This document shows, one piece after another, positions 11,207-23,375 of a stretch of DNA of 64,000 bases. Below the pieces are notes generated by a model. That model had not been told where the DNA came from. It worked only from the letters and a program-made list of their open reading frames with translations, and made no database searches. Numbering within the stretch: the stretch's first letter is position 1; every line of letters begins with the position of its first letter. The position numbers and the translations under genes were made by a program. Source of the DNA: Cyathus striatus (Eukaryota > Basidiomycota > Agaricomycetes > Agaricales > Nidulariaceae); contig JAOVFP010000010.1 in assembly GCA_025738555.1 (NCBI GenBank), positions 2,976,001 through 3,040,000 of the forward strand. Direction: 5' to 3'.

Positions 11207-12774
11207 TTAGTTTACAGTGGCAAATCTAATTTCATGATTGATAGCGGCATAAAATTCGCCTCTGGTTTCTCCTACTTCGCGTATATGGAGAACTACCCTA
11301 CAAGCCAAACATGCGCGAATGAACCACCCTGTGCTATTACCAAAAATTTTCATCAGAGTTGATGTTTGAAGCTTTTAGTAAAAGAAGGAAACTTACATTA
11401 CAAAAACGTCGAAGTAGACTGGCTATTACTTATGGTCAGAAATTGTTTCAATAGCAGGTAAAGTCATAGTACACTCAATGCAAAACCACTGAGTAGATTT
11501 GTCAACGATAACACTGATGAGACCACAATGATTTATGTGATGTTAACTAAAGAAAGCTTTGACTACTTACCGAATAGAAGTAAGTAGTAAATAATTCCTT
11601 ATTGATGATGAAATATCAGAATTACAGGGAGAGTAGTATGTTGGAAGATTCGTACCATCCCTGTACATGACCTTCGTCAGTTGTGATCTTCCATTTTCCT
11701 TAACTATAATTTAAGATGATGTCAGCATTAGGGTGGAATGCCTGCTAGAAAGAGCTATAGTCCAACCCACAAGCATTAACTGCTGGTATAAGCATGAGAG
11801 TCATTATCACTAATCAATTGGGAGTTCTGTCAATTCCAAATTAAAAGAACACTTGAAAACTTTCACCTAGGTCATACATAAAAAGAATTGCCCAATCTAT
11901 AGATATTAGAATGCTGATTTTTTCTGTCATCAGGCATCCTCTCGGGACAATATCCTGGCTGTTGACTATATCCATATATAAGTTTTGTATTTATTTTAAT
12001 GTTTGGTATGAATGACTCACATTTTGCTGTTTTTATAGCCATCCCACCTATAATATATGCAGGTGTCCAACACATTATGTAATAGATTGGAAGGAAGAAT
12101 GTCGACCATTTACTTTTCCCCCAAACAGCCCAGACACGGATCGTCAATATTACTGGAACAGTAATTGCATTACACTCTGTTCTTTAAAAGTTATTCACAG
12201 CCTTGCCTTCAGCAATGCTCATTCCCACGAAAATAAGCCCTGATGGACCGGTGTCAATTATATATACGATATCATGTGGAAGACTTACATACATGTGGTG
12301 ACGATGAAGAGATTGTGACACTGTTTGGCTGAGAGGTGCGGGGAAAAGTGGCCTGATGGATACAGATTAGCAACCCCTGAAAAACGTCGGATGATATAAC
12401 GAACGCAAGGACATTAGAGAAATTTCAACAAAAGGAAGGTATCTCGTCATTATATATATTATCTTTATGAATCTCCAAGGAGCATTCCAGACAAATTTAA
12501 CTTCGAGATCAAGAGTAATAAAATACTCGTACAGCTAGCATTAATTAGCAACCAACAATACAGAATTTGACGCGGCTCACAAGTAAACAAAAACCTGAAA
12601 CTGTTAATCTATGTTTAACCACTGAATTTATTGAGATCAAATAGACTTGCCATGTACATACTTGAACGAAATAATTCAGGAGCTATCTTATGATATAATG
12701 GGGGGACTTACAATGACATTTTTCTGGTGCTTTAAAGCTAGGACGAGATCAGTCAGGTTGGGAGAATTTGACAT
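11207..12774 (-). CDS. DUF6533-type multi-pass membrane protein, copy A'
   Basis: The gene starts at 12774 (MSNSPNLTDLVLALKHQ...), almost identical to copy A. A 20-nt micro-exon lies at 12581-12600. The next exon gives LYEYFITLDLEVKFVWNAPW, then one with VILTIRVWAVWGKSKW and CWTPAYIIGGMAIKTAKC (about 12165-12020), one with NGRSQLTKVMYRDGTN (about 11695-11650), and a last exon with ACLACRVVLHIREVGE ending TAA at 11207. This is the version of copy A not interrupted by the retroelement, so it shows what copy A lost. The function of the family is unknown; a membrane location is inferred from the hydrophobic exons. Confidence 0.65.
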
Positions 12775-13229
12775 AGTTTTGTGGCAAGCTAAGGATTCGA
12801 TCACAACTTAAATATGGTGCCAGACGTTACTGACCTGTTTTGGGTAGCACCAAATTTCGATGAGTTTATTAATTTAGCTTCAACTTTCTCAAACATTACC
12901 ATTACTGGAGCTATTTGTAGTAAGTAGGTCGAATCTTTGATACTGGTAGTAATCTAATCAATCGCACACAGTCTTTCACTGCCTCATACCTATGTGTAGA
13001 ACATCCTAACTCTATCGAGAGTGCTATCTGAATTGATCTTCCGATGACCTTGGATAGGTTTGAAAAGGAATCCGGCGATTTATTGGAAGTATTTGCAGGC
13101 ATGCGGTGAACGTGAGGCAGCTCTATAGAATTGACTTGCATCATACTGTTTACACAATATGTGTTAGACAGTTTAGAACGAGTTAATAGTAGTCCCTTTC
13201 TGGTGATAGTCGGAATACACTCCATATGC
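12775..13229. other. Spacer upstream of DUF6533 copy A'
   Basis: No gene. The stretch is homologous to 4.61-5.24 kb of unit 1. Confidence 0.5.
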
Positions 13230-13460
13230 TATGATACACTAGAAAGTTATTTTACACTGGTAAATCCGATCTTATAGGTGGCAGAAACATACGATTCATC
13301 TCCATTACGTTGGATTTGTCCTATTTCACGTAAATAGAGAACCACCTACAGGCCAAGTTTGCACAAGTGACCCGTCCTGTACTATCGAAATATTTGTATT
13401 TTAATTAAAATATGACAACGTCGAAGTAGCCCGGCTATCATTTTATTGTCAGAATTATAC
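13230..13460 (-). pseudogene. C-terminal exon remnant of a DUF6533-type gene
   Basis: The minus strand contains the conserved end CANLACR followed by a degraded version of the last exon, matching 5237-5460 of copy B. Upstream exons are missing. The sequence passes directly into spacer DNA matching about 8.05-8.20 kb, so an internal deletion removed the rest of this copy. Confidence 0.6.
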
Positions 13461-13594
13461 GTTCCCCCAGTCTCGTGAGTCCATATATCAAGAAGCTTAG
13501 TTTCTGCGCAATTAATGATGTTGCACGAGATTGACCAGTGTTCAGCAGCTCGGCGATCATGCAACCCCTACTCTACGGTCAATCTATCAAACTA

Positions 13595-13748
13595 ACACCC
13601 CAGACAATAGTGAATCGGATCACGGTACATATGGTACACCCCAATGTTAACACCTTTTATAAAAGGCTATTTTGCTCAGCGTGGTGAGAATTATATTCTA
13701 AATGTGTACCACGTGCAACGCGATCCGATTCAGTCCTGTCTAAGGTGT
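13595..13748. mobile_element. 154-bp MITE with imperfect terminal inverted repeats
   Basis: The left end runs ACACCCCAGACAATAGTGAA and the reverse-complemented right end ACACCTTAGACAGGACTGAA. The two arms then continue together through TCGGATC, giving about 38 bp of imperfect inverted repeat. The related spacers at about 8186 and 16585 read directly ATCAAACT(G/A)AAGAC without it, so the insertion is seen against two empty sites. No coding capacity. Confidence 0.7.
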
Positions 13749-14065
13749 AAAGTCTTGTGAATCGAGAAGATTACAGTAGTTGAGCGATAACTGACAAGTT
13801 TTTGTATAGTGTAGTAGATCGTCATAGGCAAATGCTTTGCGCCATTAGGCTGCTTGCATTTTCAAAATGCTAACAGGTTTTTCAGGAATGCAGTGAATGT
13901 GGGAACTAGTCTTGATTTGCATGACATACTATGAATTGATAGAAGTTTGGAACAAGTTAAGACCGGCTTTCTGGTGAGAGTCGGAACACACCCCGTATGC
14001 TACGGTACACTGACAAATCTGATTTGATGAGTGACAGCAGTGTATAATTCATCTTCGTTTCGTAG
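13749..14065. other. Spacer 3' of DUF6533 copy B'
   Basis: No gene seen. It includes DNA matching the block spacer around 8190-8290 and then the 3' flank of copy B'. Confidence 0.4.
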
Positions 14066-15568
14066 TCATTCTCCTACTTCACGTAAATGGACAACTACCC
14101 TACAGGCCAAACTTGCACGAACGACCCGTCCCGTCCTACCAAAAGATTTTCATCAGGTGTTGTCTAAAGCTTTAAATCTTTAAATTGGAATGTTTATACT
14201 TACGACACGACGATGGTGATGTAGTCTGGCTATTTTTTTTCGTTAGTAACTTTTACTTTTTATGGATGGAGCTTAAAATTACACTAAATGCAAGACCCGT
14301 AAGTACATTTGACAAGGATAGAACTGACGACAGCAAAATGAGATACGTGTGAGCTAGTGACTCAACTGGAGAAAATTTTATTTCTTACCGATTAGAAATA
14401 TGTAGTAGATAATTCCTTTTCGCGATGAATGTTAGAACAGCAGGGGGAATATTAGCATGAATAAGATTAATACCATCTCTGTACATGACCCTCGTCAGTT
14501 GTGACGCTCCGTTCCACTTAACTATTCGATATCATTAAATAGGTAGATCGCCTAAAGGACTAATTCAACCCACAAGCATTAACTGCAGGAACGAGCATGA
14601 GGACCATTATCACTATTCAACATCCAGCTGAGCTTTAATAAATCTAAACTGAAAGAATGATTTTACCTATGTCATATACAAGAAGAATTGCCCATGCTAT
14701 GGAGATTCCGAGAGTGTCGACCCCACCTGTTGCCAAACAACCTCTTGGAATAAGATCCTGAATGTCAACTATATATTTCATATATTTCTGTCGTGTCATG
14801 TAACAGCGTGTAGGACTCACACTTTGCTGTGATCACAGCTCTTCCTAATATAACGTATCCAGGTGTCCAGCATGCGAGATAGAATATTGGCAGGAAATAT
14901 GTAGACCATTTATTTTTTCCCCATACCGCCCAGACACGAACTGTGAATATTACTGTAACGGTATTACGCTCTCCTCTATTGAAGTAAGGAAATCACTGCT
15001 TTACCTTCTGCGATACTCATTCCAATTAGAAAAAACCCTGCTCCCGAATTAGCGAGGTTATGCATACAGAGTATAGACTTACACACGACGATCATGAAGA
15101 GATTGTGACAATCTTTAGCTGAGAGGTGTGGGTATAAGTGTTCTGATATGTTTTATACCGTGAGCCTTGAGGAATTATCTGAAGAAACAGCTGAACCTAC
15201 TCCAGAGGACTAAGGAGGTGTCGACAAAGGGGAGGTACCTCGTCGTTAGATATATTATCTTTATATATGTCCAACGAGCATTCCAGATGTATTTAATTTC
15301 GAGGTCGAGAGTAATGAAGTACTCGTACAGCTGCCGTCCATCAGCCATTAAAGATAAGGTATTTGATGTAGCTCACAAGGAAGGCAAAAGTCGAAACTGT
15401 TGATCGATATTAGCTATTGAATTTGTGTCGGCTAGATAACTTGCCTTGCACATACTTGAAGGAGAGAGTTCAGAAAAATTATTTTGATATAATGAATGGA
15501 CGTACATTGATGGTTTGCAGGTGCGTTAAAGCTAGGAGAATATCTGTTGGGTTAGGGAAGCTGGGCAT
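14066..15568 (-). CDS. DUF6533-type multi-pass membrane protein, copy B'
   Basis: Starts at 15568 (MPSFPNPTDILLALTHLQ...). The 20-nt micro-exon is at 15377-15396. The DUF6533 exon reads LYEYFITLDLEIKYIWNARW, then TTRYLPFVDTS. An exon around 14980-14820 encodes VIFTVRVWAVWGKNKW and CWTPGYVILGRAVITAKC. Another encodes SQLTRVMYRDGINLI (about 14500). The last exon holds ASLACRVVVHLREVGE and stops with TGA at 14066, giving a shorter tail than copies A' and B. The frame is open in the exons I could follow. Function unknown, membrane protein by inference. Confidence 0.65.
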
Positions 15569-17079
15569 GATTCTGCGAGAGGCCAAGGAATCCTATCACT
15601 ACTTAAATATAGTGCATTGTTATTTGCGGCAGCATCATCATTGATCAAGTTTTGTCGGCCTTGTTAATGACGATCCTTAACTTCTACGCATGGTTATTAC
15701 TTACTTTCAACATTACCGCTACTAGAACCATCTTTGTAGATCATACATGATAGCGATTGGGACTGTCATTCTATTTTTAATACTATTCGCTCGTTGTAAT
15801 CTTATCAACTACGCACGAATCGCACGCTGATTTCCGCCAGCTTTCGCTGCCATGTGGAATATTACCTTTCCGGAGAATATCATCAGACTTCTGACCGCAT
15901 TGGATGGTTTTTCACGCAGAACAAGAGCCTTCAACTCGGTCATGAAGTGAAATCCTACCAGAAAATACAGATTTGGTTCAGTCCAGAACATAGTACGTTC
16001 TTGAATACCTTTCGTTAACATTGTCGATGACAATTTTTAGCATCGCAGATATTTGGTTTAAATTGGCGAAGAACTGCAATTTATAGATGATTTCTGTATA
16101 TTACTATGATCGGGTTTTAGGTCACAGTGTAAGCACAGTCATGTTATGCACCAGAATAAATCTAGACTGAGGGGGTTGGTGGCGAGTTCTATGACTATTA
16201 CATGCCTGTCCTACTCACGCCACTTTACTACGCCGGACTTACATCTGCGCCCAAATTATACTTACAATGGGCTTTGATTTTATCCAGTTGTTCTAGCGAT
16301 GATAATCAAACGAGTGAACAGCCATCGATGACCGAAAAGTACTAGCAGTTTGTCCTACCTCGAAGCACTTAGACCTCATTCTGTTACTGAGACTATTGAG
16401 TACCCCATCAATGATCGAACACCACGGCATAACACGTATAAGATTCGTATCATAATGCAGCCAATCCCTACGATCCCAGCTCTGGAGTCCGTATATCAAT
16501 GACAAGAAGCTTATTTTTGCAGGGTTAACGCTGTTGCACAGGATGCAGCTCGCGATCGTACCGCCCCTACTCTATCGCCAATGTATCAAACTAAAGACAT
16601 GTAAATCGAGAAGATTTGAGTGACTGTTGACATTCTTTTGTAGAGTGCATGCAGTATGCTAAATGCCCTGCGACTTGCACTTGCCAAACTGAATAACTTG
16701 AAGCTTTCTCCTGCGAATAGTGAACGTTAAACGTGAAACCAATAAGCGCTCAGCGCTCAGCGATTATCCAATCCCTGGCCTGTCGCAAAAAAACTCCGCA
16801 TATCAATAAGCAATGCGCTCTGATTTGGAAACAATTGTGAGAGAGAATCAATTGAAACGGTTTCCAGACGGAAGCAAAATGAGTCAACCAGCCACGTGAC
16901 ATTCCGTCAGTTTCCGATCGGCAGTTAAAAAAATGATGGTACGAAAGCGCACGGCATCAGCTTCAACTTTCCCAGCGCGCGACAACGTCCAGACAAGTTC
17001 TCGGTTGCCGTCTCTTGTCTTCCCCCCCCAAAGTCAGACCTGGTCTGACTCCAAATTAGACGTCGCGTCAGGCGACAAA
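15569..17079. other. Spacer upstream of the PPR gene
   Basis: No gene recognised. The segment matches 6.9-9.1 kb of unit 1 in several blocks. The last 240 bp (from about 16836) is close to the sequence just upstream of the PPR pseudogene, so the PPR promoter was duplicated with the gene. Confidence 0.5.
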
Positions 17080-20000
17080 ATGTTGCCCAAAGTCGCAACC
17101 CACATCCTCCATTCCACATCTCGTGCCGCTGCCTCCATCCACTCCCAGACACACACCCTCAGGAATGTTCTCCAGCTTCAGTCTTCGGGCCCCTCTGGCT
17201 CTGGTTCTGGTAGAGGCAGCAATGCAGGTGGACCTGGTGCGAAGCAGACAGGAAGTCGGTTTTATAGCTATAACGTATGATTTCTTTTTTTGTGTTTTTT
17301 TTTCTTCTTTTGTTGAAAAAGGATATAGGGCGCTGGTCGCGCAGTGACGCAGGCGAATGCAGTCACCTCCATCGACGGAGAATTCATCCAACAGGACGAG
17401 CCAGACGAGCACACGCCTCGAAGGGCGCTCTCCTCCAAACCACGCACACGAATCCGTAGCTCAAGCCTCTCAACCCCCGTCAACGGGCGTCGCGAGCGCG
17501 GTGAAAAACTAGGTGTCCTGCGCACCGTCCAAATACACACTCGGTCCCGCCATGTTTTTGCTCCCAACACCAACGTGGAAGAGCAAGACGACTCAGCGTT
17601 GGATACGGATGACTTGCCTATCGATTTGTTGGATACGCCCAGGACTGTATTGCGTCGCAATTCGACGTCGTCGTCGGATGGGTTTGAGAGTATTTCGTCT
17701 ACGAGGCCTACCTCGCCCGCCCTATCCCGCCGTCATTCGACTGTATCGCATCACTCCCCTGATGCACTTCGGGAGATGCCTCCCCCTCCCCCACCTGCCC
17801 AGCCCACCCCCGCACCGGAACGACAACAGCCCAAGGTCCTCACGCCCCGCGAGGAGATCTACGAAGCTCTACGATTAGCCAGTATCAACGCAGACAGGAC
17901 AGCCGTATCAGAAGCCTTGCGACGTCTTAAAAACGAACCGGACTGGATAGTGCAGGAGTACAACATGGCCCTTCAGGCGCTCGCCAATACCCGTCGGGAA
18001 GGCGAGCCTCTGAATGCTTTACTGGAACTCTACAACCAAATGCTGCAATCTTCAATTATGCCCAATGTACGCACTTACCTCGTCCTTCTGCGCGTGTTCG
18101 CAGAGCGGGACTATGAAGTGCAGAGACTGGTAACTGTCATCGAAGCTCGCGTCAAGCGACATGAACTTACAGGCCGACTCGAAACAACAAGCATGGCGGA
18201 AGATCTTAAACGCCTCGAAGTCCTCCGGAACGAAAACAACTTCGCTTCGGGGCTGACTTTATTCGATTCTCTAATCACATTGGGCAAGAACGAAAAAATC
18301 GACCTACAAATCTACCGCTCCCTCTTGCGCAGTTGTGCCCATCATGCCAATGTGGACGCTGCCATTCATGTCTTTGCGCAGATTGAGAAACGCGAGAAAC
18401 ATACCCCTGATCCGATTTGTTATCAGCATCTTCTTCGTGCTTTCGTTGCGTCTGGTAATCTGGAGGGCGCCGAAGCTGTTTTTGCGGAGTATTTGTCGGC
18501 GTGTAAGGAGGGACGCGTGTATATCTCTGACGAACCTTCTCGGGACCATTTGAAGACGTTCAATCAGATGGTCGAGGGGTATTTCCGTCTTGGTGTTCCT
18601 GAGAAGGCGGTGGGGATTATCGAGACGATGTTGGCTGCTCCGGAGAAGGAAGGGCATTTCGATACGCCTCATCCTGCTTCGTCCACTTACACCACTGTCA
18701 TTTCGGGCTTTTGCGATGCTGGAGATGTTTCTTCTGCCTTGTCGTGGTTTGATAACTTGATGGAGCATGGGAGCATTAGTGAAGGTCCTTATGTCTCCTC
18801 TGCTGCGCCTATCAAGCCTGATATGGTCGCTTGGTCTGTTATCCTCGATAAACTCGCTCGCGAAGGCATGGTGGATGATCTTAATCGACTCTTTGAAGAT
18901 CTTGTTCGGAATCACGGGGTGTATCATGTTAAACTCCGTCCTGCGGACCGCGTATTGGTTCTTGCGGCCAACCTCGACAACATCAAGCATATTCCCAAGC
19001 AAGAGGCTTTGAAACGCTTAACAAGTGCGATAGATGTTCTTTCGGACGATGTACCCTCCCTGTTCCAAGTTAAAGCGCTTACGGAGATCGTGGAGGGGTA
19101 TATTGCGCATGGTGCTTATGAGCTTATTGATTCCCCTCTTTCGAGACTTATGAATATCGCGGAACGCGCGATGAAGAAGGCTCCGGAGAGTGTGACGCTT
19201 AGCGTTGTTAGGCGTGCGCAGGGGTCTGTTGTCAAAATTGCCGAAGCGGTTTATTCGAAAGCCAATAAGGACCAGGTTGTGCCTTGGGAGCTTGCTTTGA
19301 GGCTTGCGGAGATGCACGCTGCGTTTGGAATTGCGCATAAGCATACGCAGGCTGTGGAACTTGTAAGGTCGTATCTCTCCACGAAGGAGGCTGGGAATGT
19401 TGTATGGCTGAGTGGGAAGTGGTTTGTTCCGCTGTTGGATGCGGCGCAGCATATGCTTTCGGGTTCTCTGCGCTGCGAGGCGGGGTATAGTGTTGATGTG
19501 ACCGTGGAGGATTTGGTGCGGATGTTGCGGATTTTAGGGGAGAGTGGACTTGAGGTGGAGGTTTCGCTGATGTTGAGGAAGAGGCTTGCTCAGAGTTTGG
19601 CGGAGGGGATGGACTTGGGACGGTTGAATGGTTTGGTAGGGAGGGGTGTTATGCTGGATGTTGTGAATGATGCTATTGCGCTTGCCAAGGGCATGGAGAT
19701 AGTGAAGGAGGTGGAGGAGAAGAAAAGGACCGAGAGAGTTGTGCAGAGGGCGGAGAAGGAGAAGGAGAGGAAGAAGATTGTTATTGAGGATTCGCAGACC
19801 AAGTTCGTCGAGCTTATGCTTATGCGTCGTGGGGGTGGTGTGTTGCAGGCGTACGAAGCCCTCTTGAGGGGGTTGAATCGCCAGAAGGCACCTGCTCTTA
19901 ATGCGTTTGGACATATTATTCAAGGACTTGGGAGGCTCGGCGAGATGCAGAAGGTGCATAGGCTGTATGGGATTGCGCAGGAGCTGTTCCCTTCGTTGCC

Positions 20001-21381
20001 GGTGGAGAAACAGCATGCGGCCTGGATGGCTGTGGAGAACAGTATGGTTATTGCTCATGCTCATGCCGGGGACGTTGATGCTGCCCATGTGCATCGTATT
20101 CGGATGCTCGAGCAGGGCGGGGCACCTTCTGCTGATGCCTACGGCGCACTGATTCTCCACGTCAAGGATACAACGGACGACACTTCCAACGCCATGTCTT
20201 TGTACCAGGAATCGCAGGTACACGGGATCGTACCGAATTTGTACCTGTACAACAACATCATCTCGAAACTGGCCAAGGCGCGCAAGGCTGATTTCTCACT
20301 TGAGCTGTTCCAGCAGATGAAGATGAACCATGTGCAGCCTTCGTCGATTACGTATGGGGCTGTTATTGGTGCTTGTGCGCGTGTGGGGGACGCTGTGTCT
20401 GCGGAGAATTTGTTCGCAGAGATGATTGCTGCACCGAATTTTAAGCCTAGGGTTCCTCCGTATAATACGATGATTCAGCTTTATACATCCACGAAGCCGA
20501 ATCGGGAGAGGGCGTTGTTTTATTTTGAGGGGATGAGGAAGGTTGATGTTCAGCCTTCTGCTTATTCGTACAAGGTGTGTTTTTTGTTGTTTTTGGGGGT
20601 GGGATGGTGCTGATGATGATGCTTTAGCTTATGATTGACGCGTATGGTGCGCTTGAGCCTATTGATTCTGAAAAGATGGAAGAGGTGTTCCAGGAACTTC
20701 GGAACGCTCCTGATGTCAAGCTCCAGGGCATCCATTTTGCCGCCCTCATCAACTCGTACGGCTGCGTGCAGAAGGACGTCGACAAGGCCATTGAAGTGTT
20801 CGAATCCATTCCGTCGTACAAGGTCCCTGAAGCACTCGACGCCGTCGTCTTCGAGGCCATGTTCAACGTCTTCATAGCTCACCGCCGCACGGATTTGATC
20901 CCAGCGTACTGCGATAAGATGGCCGCCTCCGGCGTGCACATGACCGCGTACATTGCGAACACGCTCATCAAGGGCTATGCCATTGTGGGTGATTTGCATA
21001 GGGCGAGGGGTGTCTTTGAGGGTTTGATGGATGCTCCTGTTGGTGTTGCTGCCCCGAACAATCATGCACCGCATGATCCTGAGATGACCCAGAATGTTAG
21101 TCCTACTGCGCCTGTGTATCGTGAGGTCTGTACTTTTGTTCTTTCGAGTGGGGTAGATGTCTGATTTGATTGTAGCCGTCAACTTGGGAAGCGATGATTA
21201 GAGCGGAACTTGGTGCTGGAAACCGTACCGAGGCTGAGGCTCTTCTTGAACGACTTAGAACGAGGTACGTTGTATCCCTATGAGGTTATACGATTTCTGA
21301 CGATTTTGTAGGCAATATCCTGAGGCAGTCTTCAACAGAATAAGTGGGATCCTCCTGGACCACACTATGATTGCCCCATAA
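17080..21381 (+). CDS. Pentatricopeptide-repeat (PPR) protein, probably mitochondrial
   Basis: Five exons (17080-17274, 17353-20574, 20628-21125, 21176-21264, 21312-21381) join in frame to a protein of about 1357 aa. The N-terminus (MLPKVATHILHSTSRAAASI) is basic, Ser/Thr-rich and free of acids, like a mitochondrial presequence. Helical PPR-type motifs follow, such as TYTTVISGFCDAGDVSSALS, ITYGAVIGACARVGDAVSAE and PYNTMIQLYTSTK. PPR proteins bind organellar RNA and act in its processing, stability or translation; the RNA target here cannot be predicted. A lysine/glutamate-rich linker lies around residues 790-815. The start was chosen because it is the first ATG of the frame that splices in phase across a T-rich first intron. 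A pseudogene copy lies at 9132-11033. Confidence 0.9.
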
Positions 21382-21595
21382 GCCCCCGGTTTGGCATATC
21401 TCAGTTCTTGCTCTAATCAAAGTTGTATCATATAGCTTCCATCTGTATATTAACTACCTAACTCGTATTTAAAAAGTAGATTAGCCTTTACTTTCGTAGA
21501 TAGCTTCCCCTTCTGCCATTAGGGTGGGAGACATTGGATGGTAGTAATTAATCGCTAGCTAGGCATATACCTCGTACATGCAATGCCAAAAAGAT

Positions 21596-23375
21596 TTAGA
21601 ATAGTAATCGCCATTTTGAGCTGAGGATATCGTTCCATGTGTAATCAACCTCTTCGTCTTCTCCATCTCCTAGGCCGAATGAGAATGCGGCTTCTCCGTC
21701 TGCGGGGCGTAGTAGTGGTCGGATTTTTACTGTTGAGCCGTCAGTATTGATGATACGCGCGACGTTGAGTAGGATTTCGGGTGAGAATGTTCGAGGGTTT
21801 ATAGCTAGTGCCTATAACTTGATCAGAAAAAGAAAAACTGAGAGACGAAAAGCGTACCATCCATCCAACGAGTTTATCAGGTACCACCTGTTCCAGAGTC
21901 GACACCTCCTCTCCCCCTTCCCACATCTTTTCAGCGTACACCCAATCGAATTCATTTTTCTTCTTCTCTGGCTCCTCCTCGCCGTAAGGTAACACATCCA
22001 CATCCTCCTCCTCCTCACGCCCCGCATCGACAAATCCATCGTCTACATCTGCATCCTTATCAGCGGTATAACCCTCATCCGCGTACCAATCAGAGCCCCA
22101 CTCCCCCGCCTGGAACTTTTCCGCGTCTTTCCTCTTGCCCCGTTTCTTCTTCCTGTTTTCCTTGGTATGGTCTTCCCATAGTCCCTCTTCCACATCGATG
22201 CTTGTGATGAACATGTTGGAAGGTATCTGGCCGAGTGATTGCAGCTCTGAGGGGGGGATTAGGCGGGGTCGGGGTTGTTGTGCTACGGGAGCGGGAGTAG
22301 TGGAGGGGGCAGGAGTTGTGTCGGTTGAAAAGACGATTTTGGTAGGAACAGAAGCGGAGACGAAAGATTGCTTGAACCCTTTCTTTTTGTTCTTGTTGCG
22401 CAGGGTGGACATGAGGACTTGTCCGCCTGTATGATAATTCGACCAATGTGAGCCTTCTGGCTCCGCTGAATCCACCACCATAGAAGACGAAACTTCGATA
22501 GACGATGCTGAGGCTGAGTCTGGAGGTGCTGGTATATCGTCGTGCTCTGGTCTAGAGCCGAGTGGGACAAGGTTGGGCGCTGATGCGCCTTTGGGTACCG
22601 CTGGACCTGTTGCACTTTCCTCCTTTTCGTATTTGTGCTTTAGACGGCGGCGCCTGTTGCGGTTTCGCGTGCTGGGTTTACCGTACCCTGGTGGAACGAG
22701 TTCATCTCTGCTGTACCCGTCAGGATACGTACGCGTGGAATGGGTGGGGTGTGCTTACAGTTTGAGCTTTGCTGCTACACGGGGAGTTTTGAGGGTAGGT
22801 TTTGAAGGGTGCAGACTTGGTGTTGAGGACGTTGATGACGATGAGGAGGAGGGGCTGCTGCTGCTTGTCGAGGATTCAGACGAAGATGAATCGGATTCAC
22901 TTTCCGAGTCGGATGTCGATTCGGAAGAAGAGGTAGAGGTTTCTTTTTTTGAGAGAACTTTGCGTATTTGAGGTGGTGGTGGTGCTACTTTGCGCTTTGT
23001 TGCGCGTATCTCTTCTTCTGGACTAGAAGATCGTTTTCTCTTGGTAACGCGCTTAGCATCTACCAATATTCGTCAGGCTACGATCTAACAAAGAATCCAA
23101 CGACACTCACCTAGCACCTGTCTACTCGCAGCCAGCTTAACGCATACAAGATCCCCATCTCGCACAGCGCTGAAGGGGGTGTCATTCAAGAGCTCAAAGT
23201 CGTCCAGGAGCAATACAAGGTCGCGTTTCCGAATCCTGGCGTCTTTGAGCAGGGGGATGCGGTGGAGGAGGGCATCTTTGAGGTCGTGGATTGTCAGAGG
23301 CGGGATGGGGTCGTCTGGTATGAACCATGCTTTGAGTTCCGGGAGCGGAGCCTGCGTTTGCACTCGGAGACGCAT
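21596..23375 (-). CDS. Coilin-like nuclear protein
   Basis: Four exons (23375-23111, 23059-22759, 22707-21858, 21811-21596) join in frame to about 543 aa; exon 3 could equally begin at 22710. Residues 1-80 (MRLRVQTQAPLPELKAWF... LLDDFELL... VRDGDLVCVKL) resemble the ubiquitin-like N-terminal domain of coilin, the scaffold of Cajal bodies. A basic segment and a long serine/acidic tract (about residues 130-165) follow, then an arginine-rich stretch (STRNRNRRRRLKHKY). Near the C-terminus a conserved block reads PSNMFITSIDVEEGLW, then a long acidic region and a final block INPRTFSPEILLNVARI. That order (N-terminal globular domain, Ser/basic linker, C-terminal domain) is the coilin layout. It is convergent with the PPR gene. 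The assignment rests on motif order only. Confidence 0.65.

Larger units (their letters stand above)
11968..19796. repeat. Segmental duplication, unit 2 (DUF6533 genes + intact PPR gene)
   Basis: This is the counterpart of 3787-11033. The order is copy A', a C-terminal DUF6533 remnant, a 154-bp MITE, copy B', spacer, then the PPR gene. Homology to unit 1 stops inside the PPR gene at about 19.80 kb, where the pseudogene ends. Confidence 0.8.
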
